From NCBI GenBank assembly GCA_037176705.1, contig CM073886.1, positions 19,949,501 through 20,013,500 of the forward strand: DNA of 64,000 bases, given 5' to 3'. Shown one piece after another: positions 11,060 to 21,565 of this stretch. The notes under the pieces are model-generated. The model had not been told where the DNA came from. It saw only the letters and a list, made by a program, of their open reading frames with translations, and did no database searches. The first letter of the stretch is position 1. Every line of letters starts with the position of its first letter. The translations under genes were made by a program, and so were the position numbers. Origin of the DNA: Molossus alvarezi. Its lineage: Eukaryota > Chordata > Mammalia > Chiroptera > Molossidae.

Positions 11060-11545
11060 GACCCCGACAGAGTATGAGTGGAAGAGCAATTCTTGCAGTT
11101 GGCCTGTCCACTCCCCACTGGTGACAGGGCTGGCTTGTGGCTGCCCTCCCCTCTGCTTTCTCTCACCGCCCAGGGCTCCTTTCCCGGGACTGAGCCTAAT
11201 GAAACATTTCCCGTTTTAATTTCAGCTCTGCTGGGAGGAGCCCTTTTATCTCGGCTGCTACTCTGCCATCAAAGCCCACTCAGTGTTGAGTAGCTTCCCG
11301 CCCCCTCGCTGGTCCTGTCCTCCCCAGAATCCTGCCTGGAGGTTTTAATTCAGTGTCTCAGAAGACTTGCAAGGGGGCTGCTTTTGACTGATCAAACACA
11401 ATCCCTTCACGATTGTCAGTGGAAACGGGGGCCCCAGACAGGAGAGATAAAAACGAGATGCCAGTTTGGTTTACGATGGAAGTTTGTGCTGGATCTTTCT
11501 CTCCCTCTTTCAACTGAGAAAAAAAAATAAATAAAAGCTTTGCCT
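11060..11545. other. Candidate conserved non-coding block
   Basis: Repeat-free, GC-moderate block with tidy motif-like words: 'tgaaacatttcccgttttaa', 'cttttatctcggctgctact', 'gagataaaaacgagatgcc' (GATA-like core) and 'ttttgactgatcaaacac'. It retains several CpGs. There is no open frame with protein similarity. Regulatory role is inference. Confidence 0.35.
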
Positions 11546-11689
11546 CTCAGTTCAGTCAGTGCATTGTTTTCTTGTCTACCCATCTGATCCATCTCCCGAG
11601 TGCATTTTCACTTATCTCAGAAGTAACAAAAGCCATCTAGCATTAACTGGGATTCCTCTGATCACTTTATGTTCATTCTAGAGGCTCTT

Positions 11690-11865
11690 TGGATATTGAC
11701 CCATTTAAGCTTAACCACCATCTTATAAAGTGGGTATCATTATTAACCCCATTTTACAGATGAGGAAACCGAGTCACGGCATGCTAAGTAGTCTGTCCCA
11801 TACTGCTGTTAAGTAGTAGAGCTGGGATTCCTGATTTAAAAATCTAGCTCTGCAGTACCTTCTTT
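11690..11865 (-). mobile_element. MIR SINE
   Basis: Reverse complement MIR with hallmark 'ccccattttacagatgagga', plus 'aagtgggtatcattattaac', 'ttaagtagtagagctgggat' and 'tctagctctgcag'. Confidence 0.9.
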
Positions 11866-12534
11866 TGCCACCATATTATGCTGTATCCCTGACATCGCAT
11901 TCTTGGGGTGACATTCTATAGGTTGATTTACGGGGAGGAAATGTACAGCTTTATCATTTCCTATAAAAAGGGGTGATTATCTCCTGGATGCATGAAGTAG
12001 GAGGTACATGAATAACTTATTGAGTCAATGAAAGCGAAAGAGGTGGTCACAAGAATTGAGGTCACCTTTGAGGGAGGTCTCCAAGGCTTGCCCGAGTTGC
12101 TGTTTTAGTCTAGAATATGAACATGTTGCAGGCTGAGCTTCGGGGGTGAATTTTAGAGCCTATTTATCCAAAGAAAGTTTCATCATCTTAGGTGCAACCT
12201 CTTAGCATTTTCTCAGCCCTAAACCTTGGCTAGACTTAAAGAAAGTGAATTAAATTAGCCTTGCCTCCTGCATGGTGGTGTTTTCCAGAACACAATCTTA
12301 GTTTTTTATCCTCTTCTGCTCCCAAGGTTGAAGAATCTTGCATGTTTTCTTTGTCCACAGATGCTAATCCCAGGTATAGATTGTTTATCCTCCCCTCCTT
12401 TTAAAACTCAATACAAGTTTCAGGTGCTCTCTGGAAATAGTTGGGCTCTATTTTTAACTTTTTTTCAAGGTCTCAAGGATATGTTTCTATTATTTCCAGT
12501 CTCTATCAATCATAACATAATCAAATATATAGTG
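11866..12534. other. Unique intergenic sequence
   Basis: No gene or repeat recognised. Confidence 0.5.
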
Positions 12535-12543
12535 CATCACTTT

Positions 12544-12750
12544 CTTTTTTTAATATTTATTTATTTTTAGAGAGGGAGGAAGGGAGAGAGAGATAGAAAC
12601 ATTAATGTGAGAGAGAAACATCCATCAGTTGCTTCCTGCACACCCCGTACTGGGGATTGAGCCTGCAACCCGGGCATGTGCCCTGACCGGGAATTGAACC
12701 AGGAGCTCTTAGTTCATGGGACGAAGCTCCATCCACTGAGCCACATGGGC
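12544..12750 (-). mobile_element. Ves SINE with TSD
   Basis: Reverse-complement Ves: 'taatatttatttatttttag', 'gaaacattaatgtgagagag', 'gcctgcaacccgggcatgtg', 'ccctgaccgggaattgaacc' (well-kept B box) and 'tccactgagccacatgggc'. A 9-base TSD, 'catcacttt', lies at 12535-12543 and 12751-12759. Confidence 0.95.
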
Positions 12751-12984
12751 CATCACTTTAATATTATTGGCATGTTAATGTAGCCGTGTAAGAAAATCAC
12801 AGTATGATACCGAGATTGCAGGATGCTCTCAGGGATCTCTGCTTTGTGTGTTTTGTGTGGTACCCTCCCTCGCTGAATCAGGTGTGGTTTGGGTGACCAG
12901 CAGCATATAGCATAGGTAGTGGTGTGTGAATTTCAAGGCTAGGTCACCAGTAGCATTATGGCTTCCTTCTCTGTTTCTTGGATC

Positions 12985-13225
12985 ATTGACTCTGAGTGAA
13001 GCCAGCTGCCTGCTCAGAGTGTCATCTTGGGACTGGCTTCTCCAGCCTCAGCTAAGCCTTCACTGCTGCAGCCCTAGCTTCAACCTCCAAAGAAACCCCA
13101 GAGGATAACCACCCACTTAAGTGACTCCTCAAATCCTGACTCACAGAATGTTTGATTGTTTTTTCTCAATCACCAAGTTTTAGAGATATTTTGTTATTCA
13201 GCCACAGGTAACTGGTACCTGTTCT
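12985..13225 (+). mobile_element. Probable LTR-like repeat 3' end
   Basis: Ordered motifs 'cttctccagcctcagctaag', 'taaccacccacttaagtgac', 'aaatcctgactcacagaatg', 'tcaccaagttttagagatat' and 'tttgttattcagccacaggt' followed by 'aactggtac' resemble the MaLR-like 3' end (polyadenylation area, 'ccactaagttttggggtaatttgtta' type). Family not certain. Confidence 0.45.
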
Positions 13226-13384
13226 GAATTTGGAGGAACAGTTGCAATTTCTAATTTGCTGCCTGTACTGCCCAATCATGTGTCTCTAAGGCTCCGGGAA
13301 AAAACTTTGAAAGTGCTGTTAATTTATTTACTCGATACCACTGTGTTTCATGCTTTTGAGGGAATTTGCTCATCTTTCCAAAGT

Positions 13385-13525
13385 TAGCTACACTTTTCAG
13401 ATGAGAAAACCCAATCTCAGAGGGACTCTGTTGCCTCAGAGTATACAGCCAGTAAGTGGGTGGAGCCAGAATTTGGATTTACCCAGCCTCAGTCAATGAC
13501 CCACATTCCTAACCACTGCGTCCAA
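13385..13525 (-). mobile_element. MIR SINE fragment
   Basis: Reverse complement MIR: 'cttttcagatgagaaaaccc', 'acagccagtaagtgggtgga' and 'gccagaatttggatttaccc'. Confidence 0.75.
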
Positions 13526-13547
13526 ACCACCTTCCTGCTAAAACCGT

Positions 13548-13665
13548 TTATGAGCATCTGCCAAGCCCTGGGAAGTCTTTAACATACATGATCAGATCTG
13601 ACCGATGCCACTGTGAAGGTCATTTTACAGACAAGGAAACTGTAGCTTTGGAAATAAAGGCCGAG
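13548..13665 (-). mobile_element. MIR SINE fragment
   Basis: Second reverse complement MIR directly after the first: 'tgagcatctgccaagccctg', 'ctttaacatacatgatcaga' and 'cattttacagacaaggaaac'. Confidence 0.75.
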
Positions 13666-15364
13666 TTTCATGTTCCTATTTCTTGTTTGAGAAATATGAT
13701 CATACAACAAACCTTACCACGTCCGTCCTTGAGATGATAAGTCACTTGACCTTTTCCTAGGTTATCCACAGTGATTGGAAGCATGCTAGGCACATAGAAA
13801 GTGTTTATAAATTATAAAAAGAAGGAAGGGAGGAAGAAAGGAAGGGAGAGAGGGAGGAGGGATAAGGAGTGTAGGGTTGGGGGTTTCGTTTATGAACAAA
13901 ATGTAACCTTGAGATATGCATTCTCCCAACCTGGCCAGCCAAGGATCAAAGTATGGTGTAGATAGATAAGGTTTGCCTCGAGAGTAGGAACATCACCCTG
14001 TCTAAACTGAGCATATTGTATATATGTGAATAGATAATATTTGCATGTCAAAGGGCAGGACCGCCACCCAAAAGGTACAATGGGCAAGAAAGCCCAGGTG
14101 TGAATGGGTTTGTTTTTTTGTATCTCATTTGATGTTTCTTGCTGAAAAAAGGGAGAGACAGGAAATATACTGAGCTTGGCTGTACGGTCAGCAGAGACGC
14201 CATCTCAAGGAACTAATTACCTAAAATACCATGTAACCTGGGGAACCACTTTGCAAATAAATTGGGCTGCATCCAGATATCTGGAGCATTTGCTCCCTTG
14301 AGATGCTCCCCCTCACTCCAGGCAGTGTCTGCTTGTAGTTCATTGTGTTGTGCAGATCCCTGGTAGGCTGAGAGAGACAGTGGGGGGGGGGGGGGCTGAG
14401 AATTATAAGATTCCCCTTAAGTCAGAACCTGGAATAGGGGCAATGAAGAGATCTGTTTGCTCCAGGGCAGGGTGGAGGAACATGACAGATCACAGGCTTC
14501 AGGAAGGATATGACATGGACCTGGCAAAGCATTAGAAGGCAAGTAGCGATCCCAGCAATATGAAGCATGCTTGTCCCACTTAAAGGTCGACCCTGTTCTG
14601 CTCAGCACATTGTAGACAACACGTAGGGCTGACCTAGTATTGCAGATTCTCTTTCCTGTCTTTTTTCTTCTTTTCTTTTAAGAAGATGCCAATCTGGATT
14701 CTCTTGTGCAAGATCCCAGTTTTTGGAAGTTGACAATTATTTTTCTTATTTTACTTTTTAAAAAGTATGTGGGCCAAGCCAAACACGTCTGCAAGCCTAG
14801 CATGTCCCAAAGGCTGCATGTCTGTGGCCTGTGCTGTAGCAAAACCGAAGGACGGGAGGTGGCCAGACTGCAAAGGACCAACTGCAAAGACCCAAGGAAC
14901 CAAGAGAAGGGGAAATCAAGAAGACTCTGCTTGGTTTCCCTTCCACCTTACAGTCACAACCCCAAGTCTGGCTGCTGTTGCCAATGGTAGATGGACCGGG
15001 ATAGTAGGGCTGGAAGATCTTTAGAAGCTTGTGGACAAAGAATACCCACTGACCTACCTAGCCTGGCAGTTTTGAGTTTGTAAATTCTGTTCTTGGGGAG
15101 AAAAAGTGTTGTCAAAACAGAAAGAAATTTCAGATCAACCCCCTGACAGAACCTGAGATCTGTTCCTCGTGAAAGTGGGCACCTGGTCGCTGACAGGTTT
15201 TTTGTGGGTTTTTTTTTTCCTTCTATTTCTTCTTTCCCTGTTGACTCTGGGACATAAGGGACGGAACACAAACTGGCAGTGAATGACATCCCTCCTGACT
15301 TTGGGTGATTATGTTCGTTAATAATGAGTATCACTTCTATGTAATATTTGCATGATAAACTATA
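13666..15364. other. Unique intergenic sequence with G14 run
   Basis: No gene recognised. It holds a purine-rich tract (listed separately) and fourteen consecutive G at 14382-14395. The 163-codon minus frame at 14954-15445 and the frames around 14700-15020 carry no known motif. Confidence 0.5.
13818..13862. repeat. GA-rich simple sequence
   Basis: Imperfect (GGAA)n/(GGGA)n purine tract, 'gaaggaagggaggaagaaag' and following bases, entirely purine over about 45 bases. Confidence 0.85.
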
Positions 15365-15600
15365 GACATCTGGCGGAGTGCATGCGCGTGTGGTGTTTGT
15401 TGGGAAACAGAAGCAGGCTAAACGCTGATGAAATGTGAAATCCAACAGCTCAGACTAAAAATAAAGTCGGCCGGCTTTTGGATTCCTGCAGCCAGCAGTT
15501 CTAACGGGCTCCTGCGCGCGGCCGCGGCTCCAGGGAGGCACGTGGGCATGCGCATGCGGGGCCGAGCACGCGCTTTGTGGGCCTGGCCCCTGGGGGGCCC
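15365..15600. promoter_or_regulatory. CpG-dense spot with two NRF1-like motifs
   Basis: CpG is very dense between about 15465 and 15575, including 'gcgcgcggccgcgg' at 15514-15527, against a CpG-poor background. Two words close to the NRF1 site (YGCGCAYGCGCR) occur: 'tgcatgcgcgtg' at 15379-15390 and 'tgcgcatgcggg' at 15549-15560. The second contains most of the 12-base palindrome GCATGCGCATGC. It is shorter than a standard CpG island and has no visible first exon or 5' splice site. It could be an enhancer, a minor promoter or a non-coding RNA start. Confidence 0.4.
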
Positions 15601-15720
15601 ATTACAGAATTGTATGTTTAGAAATACTTTGTAATAAGGCCCCTGGTGTCATTTATTAGTAATAAAACGTGCAACTGCTTTTAGCAGCATCAGCCGCAAA
15701 TTTGTTTTGTTTTGTAGATG
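15601..15720. other. Candidate conserved AT-rich regulatory core
   Basis: Directly follows the CpG spot. It has TAAT-rich words typical of homeodomain-bound elements: 'ctttgtaataaggcccctgg', 'tcatttattagtaataaaac' and 'ttttagcagcatcagccgc'. No repeat matches seen. Conservation is inferred. Confidence 0.35.
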
Positions 15721-16689
15721 GAAAAAAACCGGCATACTTTCAGGTAAATGTGTGTGTGCATTTATTTATTTTAAATACATTTAAATATGTGCATACGTTT
15801 TCATCTTCCTCAAATTGTTATATACCAGATTGACTTTTTTCCTAGGAAACCCTGTGCTTTTCTTTCTTTAACCTGCAGAATCACCGAGTTTTCTAAATAA
15901 AAACAGCGTGTATTTCCTGAGGCCAAGCTCCAGCCCAGAAGCAGCGATACGTTCAAGGGGGGACGCACTGCGGGGTGTGCAGCATGTTTTCTGGTCAAGT
16001 GCAGCTTTTGGAGAATGGCTGGTTCTCAGCATCACTAGCATCCGAATTCCAGGAGTCCTGGGTGGGAGCACCTTTATCCCATTGTGAGCGCTGTGTTGTC
16101 TCAGTGCCTTTGAGTGCCGTTTATATCGAGTCTCCAAGTGAAGAGGTGACCGTGATTCGGGCTGTTTTGTTTTTACCTGCTCTGAGTAGCTGGGAGATAT
16201 GTGCCTTCTTGGTTCTTTTCCAAAGTGCTCATCTAAATGTCTCCAGTAGCAGCGAAGGAAATGCTTTTTTCTGCTAATGCTTTTCAGCCAGTTTCAGGAA
16301 GGCCTGCGGTTGAACACTCCCCGGTGGATTCTACAGTGAGTGGAAGGGGAGCATCCCAGAAACTCCAGACAACCTGGTAATTTCCGTGCAAGTCCAGCCA
16401 CTGTCTGCAGACGCCCTGCGCCACACTGACTCGTCTAACTTCAAGCTGTTCTTGTAAATTGGGACTGATGTGTGGTGGGGCTGGAAGAGGTCTGGTTCTG
16501 CCAGCCGTACATCGAACCCAAGGTGGATGACGGGCTCTGCAGTTCTCTTAGTTACTCTGAACCTTCTCCGCATCCGAAAAGCTGAGGGACGAATACCTGC
16601 TTCATCACAACTTTGAAAAGATAAAAGAGGACAGAGCTATGAACAGTTTCTAAAACATCGTTAGTAACAAAACCAGAAATATATAACTG
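15721..16689. other. Unique intergenic sequence
   Basis: No gene or repeat recognised. A 100-codon frame at 15975-16277 has no recognisable domain. Confidence 0.5.
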
Positions 16690-16915
16690 TGATCATCATT
16701 AAACGTGAAACTAAGCACTTTCCAAGTATCGTGCACTATGTTAAATGACTGATATGCATTTTCTTGTCTCATCCTCATCATAATCCTCGGAGATGATTAA
16801 CACTATTATTCCCACTTTACAGTTGGAAGAAAAATAGAGGCTTAGAGAAGCAAATACTTTGCCTAAAGCCAGTGGAGCCAGGATTCAAAGCTAGAGCTGC
16901 CTAAATTAAGGACGT
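16690..16915 (-). mobile_element. MIR SINE
   Basis: Long reverse complement MIR: 'aactaagcactttccaagta', 'ctcatcctcatcataatcct', 'cactattattcccactttac', 'agaggcttagagaagcaaat' and 'gccaggattcaaagctagag'. Confidence 0.85.
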
Positions 16916-17509
16916 TTTCTATACTTGCAAAGAAATGCCAAGCACAGTTGTAATTAATAAGAGAAGTGATGATCATAACTGCAAAATGTACCCTCGCCGT
17001 TTCTGAGGATGGAATCGAAGCATTAAAACCAATCGAACTCCTAGGGAATTCGGTGCTGTAGAATGCTTATCAGAGCAAAGATCTCACTCACTACTCAAAC
17101 CGTGAGGAAGCAAAGTAGATTCTGAGCTTGACGATCTCTCATTAGAACTCAGAACGAAGCACACCCAATGCTTCAGAATATTTGTGTGGGTAGCTCTTAT
17201 CACAGTGTGACTGAGGAGGTGCTATCTGGCTTTGGGGTGAAGGCCACGAAGCTCCATCATGAAGAAGCCAGGTGCTCCAATGTGAGATGATCGATGATGG
17301 GGACCAACAGGTCTAATGCCAGAATTTCTCTTTGCTCAAAAGAAACATCGTTCACACTGTAGATGAAGTGTCAGAAAATCTAATCCATGTAGGAAAGGTC
17401 TGGTTCTCCTTACAGACCTTCATTGAACCGCATGGTGAAAATTTCTAGGCATTTGAATATAGAGACTGCGTTTTTGCTCTCAACCAGCTCGTGGTCTGAG
17501 GCAAGTACT
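16916..17509. other. Unique intergenic sequence
   Basis: No gene or repeat recognised. Confidence 0.5.
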
Positions 17510-17692
17510 GACCGAGAGGACTTTCTGTGATGACGGAAATGTCTGATACCTGTGTGATCGGCCCCAGCTCTGGAGCTTTGACACATGGCTAATAACTGAT
17601 CAACTAATGTCCTGTTTTATGTAGTTACTTAAATTTCAAATTTAAGCAGACATGTATGGCTCATGGTCACCCTATTGGACAACACAGACCTG
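17510..17692. mobile_element. hAT-Charlie non-autonomous DNA transposon (GTCCAATA class)
   Basis: Begins 'gaggactttctgtgatgacg' followed by 'gaaatgtctgatacctgtg' and ends 'accctattggacaacaca'. These match the two ends of the same class as 316-530, in the opposite orientation. 'acatggctaataactgatca' is the internal subterminal block. Confidence 0.65.
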
Positions 17693-17734
17693 GGTGATGA
17701 GGTAAGAGAGTAAACCAGTGACAGTGATGAAGGC

Positions 17735-17965
17735 TGTAACCTCAGAGTTTATAGAAGGTGCTGGAGTCTGTGGCCTCCACCGCTTAGCTGTGACCTTGGG
17801 AAAAGCAAAATAATACACCTGAACCTGGAACATGCATCTGTAAATGGGGACGGTTCTGATAAAAGAGTGATGGGATTGCCATGAGTATGGGATATTCTAC
17901 ATAAAGGTCTTAATAACATTGTTTAAAGTCCTGACAAAATACTAGCACACTGTTATTATTATTGT
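17735..17965 (+). mobile_element. MIR SINE
   Basis: Forward MIR: 'accgcttagctgtgaccttg' followed by 'ggaaaagc', 'catctgtaaatggggacg', 'gattgccatgagtatgg' and 'atactagcacactgttatta'. Near full length on the 3' side. Confidence 0.75.
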
Positions 17966-18261
17966 TGTATTTATCAAATTTTTGTAATGAGAAACATGCA
18001 AGTTGCTGCAAAGTCCTGCAATTTAGGGCAAGTCCCTGTACTGTGACTGAGGCAGACATAGAAGGGAGAACGTCACTCAAAGGAGGCGTGGAGTTTGAGC
18101 TTCATTGTCCACTGTTGGTAGATACACTCTTGCTCACCAAGAAGAGGGAGGGTATTTCAGACAGAGGCTGTCTGTGGGGAAAGCACTGGGTTTCTAGTTT
18201 GCTTGGGGAGTTGGAGAATCACAAATAATGAGTCTGTAGGTTAGGTAACAGCAAGGTCCTA

Positions 18262-18427
18262 GCCCTGGCCAGTTTGGCTCAGCAGTTGGAGTGTCTACCT
18301 ACAGACCAGAGTCGCAGGTTTGATTTTAGTCAAGGGTCTGTGCCTCAGTGCGGTTCGTCCCCAGCCCTAGTTGGGGTCATGCTGGAGGTGGCTGGTCGAT
18401 GTGTCTCTCTCACATCATCTGTGTCTC

Positions 18428-18477
<50 letters not shown>

Positions 18478-18510
18478 CCTTCTTCCCACTCTATCTGAAT
18501 AATAAAAAGA
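18262..18510 (+). mobile_element. Ves SINE with long (TC)n
   Basis: Head 'ccctggccagtttggctcag', 'tcgcaggtttgattttagtc', 'ttcgtccccagccctagttg', 'tcgatgtgtctctctcacat', then a nearly pure (TC)n block at about 18422-18472 and 'ccactctatctgaataataa'. It belongs to the subgroup with 'gttcgtccccagccctggt' in the middle. A weak TSD, 'aggtcctag'/'gggttctag', flanks it. Confidence 0.9.
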
Positions 18511-19597
18511 GCAGGGTTCTAGAGTACAGCGAGCACAGGGGAAGTCTGGGTGTATTTCGCAAATGATAGTGATCCATCACATGGATTTATGGAGGGAAGT
18601 GAGATCCGATTTTCATATCAAAATATCTGCTATGGGGGATGAATTGAGTGTGAGGGAAGCTGAAGACAAGAAGATCAATTATAAGGAAGCCTGGTACAAG
18701 CTGGAAAGGACTCTTGGTTGTTAGTGGGCCTGGTGATGGGAAGGGGTGGATTTGAGCGGTGGGGAAGAGAAAAAATCGGGCAGAATTTTCAAGGAAACAG
18801 AAATTAGGACTTTTACACTCAGGAGTCAGAGTTAGGTAAATAAACACGACAACAATGGCATTGGTTAACAACCCCACTGTACTTTTCCGTTTACAAAGTA
18901 TTTATCTTCATCAATGTCCCCTATAAACCAACGGACACCTTGAAGGTAAAAGAGCGATGATGGGCGTGAGGTGTTCAGCCAGCTGCAGTGAGCTCCTGAG
19001 CACTCACACCTCGATGAGGTCGCGGCCGAGGACGTGGTGATCCACGTGGCTTTGTTAAGAGAAGGTGGATTTCATCCACCTAAAGAGATAAATCCTGCCC
19101 AGACAAAAGCCTTGATAGATCATCACACAAGCAAATAAGAGAGGTACTAAGAAAGCATCCAGAAAGAGCCTCTCACGTCCAGGCAGAGATACTGCTGGGA
19201 GCAGGGCTGTGCTCCTCCGGGACCCGCTGCCTGGCGGAGAGGCTGCGTCCGTTCTGCACCTGCTCTGAGTAGGACCTGATCATCGGCCCGGCCCCTTGTG
19301 CGTTTTCCTTCCAGTTTCTGGGTTGTGTCTTCATTTGGATTCATTCTTCATGCACACAGTGTAGTGACAAGAACTCTAGCTCGAGGTTAAGCAGTAATGG
19401 ATTTGCATATCATTTCTGCTCACTGGAATTTTGATGGTCTACTTTTTGCTTGTTTATTTGACCTGGGAGGTAGGTAAGGAGAAGTAAGAAAACCTTTTTT
19501 TGTTTTTTTTCTTTTTTCTCACCTGTCAAAAATAAAGATGGTATTGTCCATCTCTTAACTTTCGTTTCATGTCGGTCATATCTTAGCATATTTTGTG
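18511..19597. other. Unique intergenic sequence
   Basis: No gene recognised. It holds a small CpG-containing patch with two hairpins (19032-19080). Confidence 0.5.
19032..19080. other. Two adjacent short hairpins sharing ATCCAC
   Basis: Hairpin 1: ACGTGG (19032-19037), 4-base loop, CCACGT (19042-19047), overlapping the palindromic E-box CCACGTGG at 19042-19049. Hairpin 2: GGTGGAT (19064-19070), loop TTC, ATCCACC (19074-19080), both arms perfect. A GC-rich 'tcgcggccgag' precedes them. Meaning unknown. Such short arms occur by chance, but two sharing the same core within 50 bases is unusual. Confidence 0.5.
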
Positions 19598-19778
19598 GAA
19601 GAGACAGACAAAGACAGGGACACAGCAACAGAGGGGGAGGGAGGGACAGAGGGGGGAGAGGGGAAAGAGAGAGAGAGGAAGAGAGAAGGGGAGAGAAGGG
19701 GTGAGAGAGAGGGAGGGGGGAGAGAGGGGAGTAGGGTGGGAAGGAGAGAGAGGAAGAGGGGGCAGAGGGAGAGATTTT
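19598..19778. repeat. Long polypurine (GA/GGGA) tract
   Basis: About 180 bases, overwhelmingly A and G on the + strand. The stretch 19648-19701 is 54 purines without interruption. It contains many G3-G6 runs. It explains the open frames of 77-95 codons on both strands and the 161-codon minus frame, which are low-complexity artefacts. It has potential for triplex (H-DNA) or G-quadruplex structure. Confidence 0.9.
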
Positions 19779-21279
19779 GCTCTGCTTCCTTCTGGGACTT
19801 TGGTGTCTTACGTGTCCCCAGACTTTGACTTGTACATCGAGGCAGGGCGCTAATGGATTGCATAGGGCAGGTACTAATGTTAAAACAGCCTTCAAAGCAG
19901 CGTGTTAAAAACTCGTCTGCCAGAGACAGCTAAAAGGCTGGCCAGACTAGTACCTTCAGCCTCAGAGCTGAAATGTGTTTCTAAGACCCAATCCTTGGGC
20001 GCTGACTCCTGGCGCCGGTCTCTCTAGGATGGGCAGGGCTGGCAAATCTTCCCTTTGATGCTGCTCACAGGTCTGGACCAGATTAGGTGCGACAGTCAGG
20101 CCATCAATGGCCAATGTGCCCCAGTGGGCAGTGGATGCCAAGGTTGGCACCTCTTGTTCCCATTTCAGTTTTAGAAGCTTTAGACATAAGGTGAAGAGGT
20201 CTCCATGGTGGGAAATAGCTTGCAACATTGTCTTAAAATTCTGTCTTCCTCTTGGGGTAGGTTTTTCTTATTTCTGTGATAACATCCAGCCACTTACGGC
20301 CTCTTCTGCCCTGATGCACGAGGGGACGGACCATTCCAAAAAATTAATTTCCAAGTAACTCAAGTTTACCCCTTAAATAACCAAGCTACTTGTTTTTATT
20401 TTACCTTTTCTAATTTGTAGAAACATCTGGAATGAACTTTTCACTTTCCCCTCTGCTTCCTTTAGCAAAGTGTATCCAGTTCAATATAAATGTTCTCTAA
20501 GGGCTGACGCCGAGTGTCTGGCACAGCCTTTGTTGACCTGCAGTGTAACAGAATGATGCTGGGGTTGGTTCGGGTGCAGGGGCAGGGCTGCCCTTGTACC
20601 AAAGGCCCCCAGGTGTTCTCAACTCTCTGCACTACAGTACTGTGTCTGCTTTTTGTGTGATTTTGAAGAGTTGCTGTCCTTCCTCCCTGGAAGGCGGGCC
20701 CCCCAGTTCACTTCTCGATATCATCAACTTCCAGAGACATCCTTTTAGTCTCTCAATGTGTGACTTGTCATCTGCTGCCCAGTGTTGAACCAGATTACGA
20801 AGGCACGGTATCAGTTCACTGATGCCGAAGTGACTAGGCTATTGGTCCAAACTCCTCCGTCAAAGTGCTTGGGTTGCGGAGGAACTTTTTTCTGAAATAG
20901 TCCCTGGGCACTCGGGAGCCTGGCTCTGTGCTCTGTGCATTGTGACAACCGAGGACTGGAGAGTCCATTGCTCGGGGTGCACAACACTGGCAGACAAGCA
21001 CCGTCAGAACTTTAACATGTGTGGCATTCCTGTGTTTGTTTTGTTTATTTACATTCACGTGAGTATCAAGACTCTGACTCCTGAAGGACCAGAAGGCAAG
21101 CGTGGAAACTGGGCGTCAGAGAGAGAGAGACACTTGAAGACATGCAAAGACTGTGTTAGCTACTGAAAGATTGGTTAACTAATGCGGGATTTCTGTAGAT
21201 TCAAAAGCTATCTTCACACTGTTCTAAAAGGCTGAGACTCGCCCCAATACCCAGGTAGACATGTGTCTGAAATCCCATT
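19779..21279. other. Unique intergenic sequence
   Basis: No gene or repeat recognised. Scattered CpGs near 19995-20015 ('cttgggcgctgactcctggc', 'gccggtctctc') and 20940-21010. Open frames of 64-88 codons have no family features. Confidence 0.5.
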
Positions 21280-21294
21280 AAAGATGTGTCTTCT

Positions 21295-21550
21295 GCCCTG
21301 ACCAATGTAGCTGAGTGGTTAGAATGTCCCCACGGATCAGAAGGTCATAGATTCAATTCCCAGTCAAGAGTACATACCTGGGTTACAGGTTCGATCCCTG
21401 GCCATGGCTGGGCATGGGTAGGAGACAACCAATCGCTGTGTCTCTCTCACATCAATGTGTTTTCTCTCTCTCTCTGTCCCTCTCCCTCCCTTCCACTCTC
21501 TCTAAAAATCCATGAAAAAAATATCCTCAGGTGAGGATTAAAAAGAAAAA
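21295..21550 (+). mobile_element. Ves SINE with perfect 15-base TSD
   Basis: Begins 'gccctgaccaatgtagctga', with 'agattcaattcccagtcaag', 'acaggttcgatccctggcca', 'gtgtctctctcacatcaatg', (TC)n, and the 3' end 'aatatcctcaggtgaggatt'. The TSD 'aaagatgtgtcttct' is perfect at 21280-21294 and 21551-21565. Among the better-defined insertions in the window. Confidence 0.95.
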
Positions 21551-21565
21551 AAAGATGTGTCTTCT

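Noticed and set aside
10580..11166. Minus-strand frames of 169 and 171 codons
   Set aside because: Two overlapping frames in the same stretch; part of it is an L2 fragment; no domain recognised.
14954..15445. 163-codon minus-strand frame
   Set aside because: No recognisable motif, no gene context; length is compatible with chance in 64 kb of six frames.
18274..18566. Frames with long Ser-Leu repeats (also at 23714-23996)
   Set aside because: Translations of the (TC)n part of Ves SINEs.
19410..19895. 161-codon minus-strand Ser/Pro/Leu-rich frame
   Set aside because: It crosses the polypurine tract, which lacks stop words.
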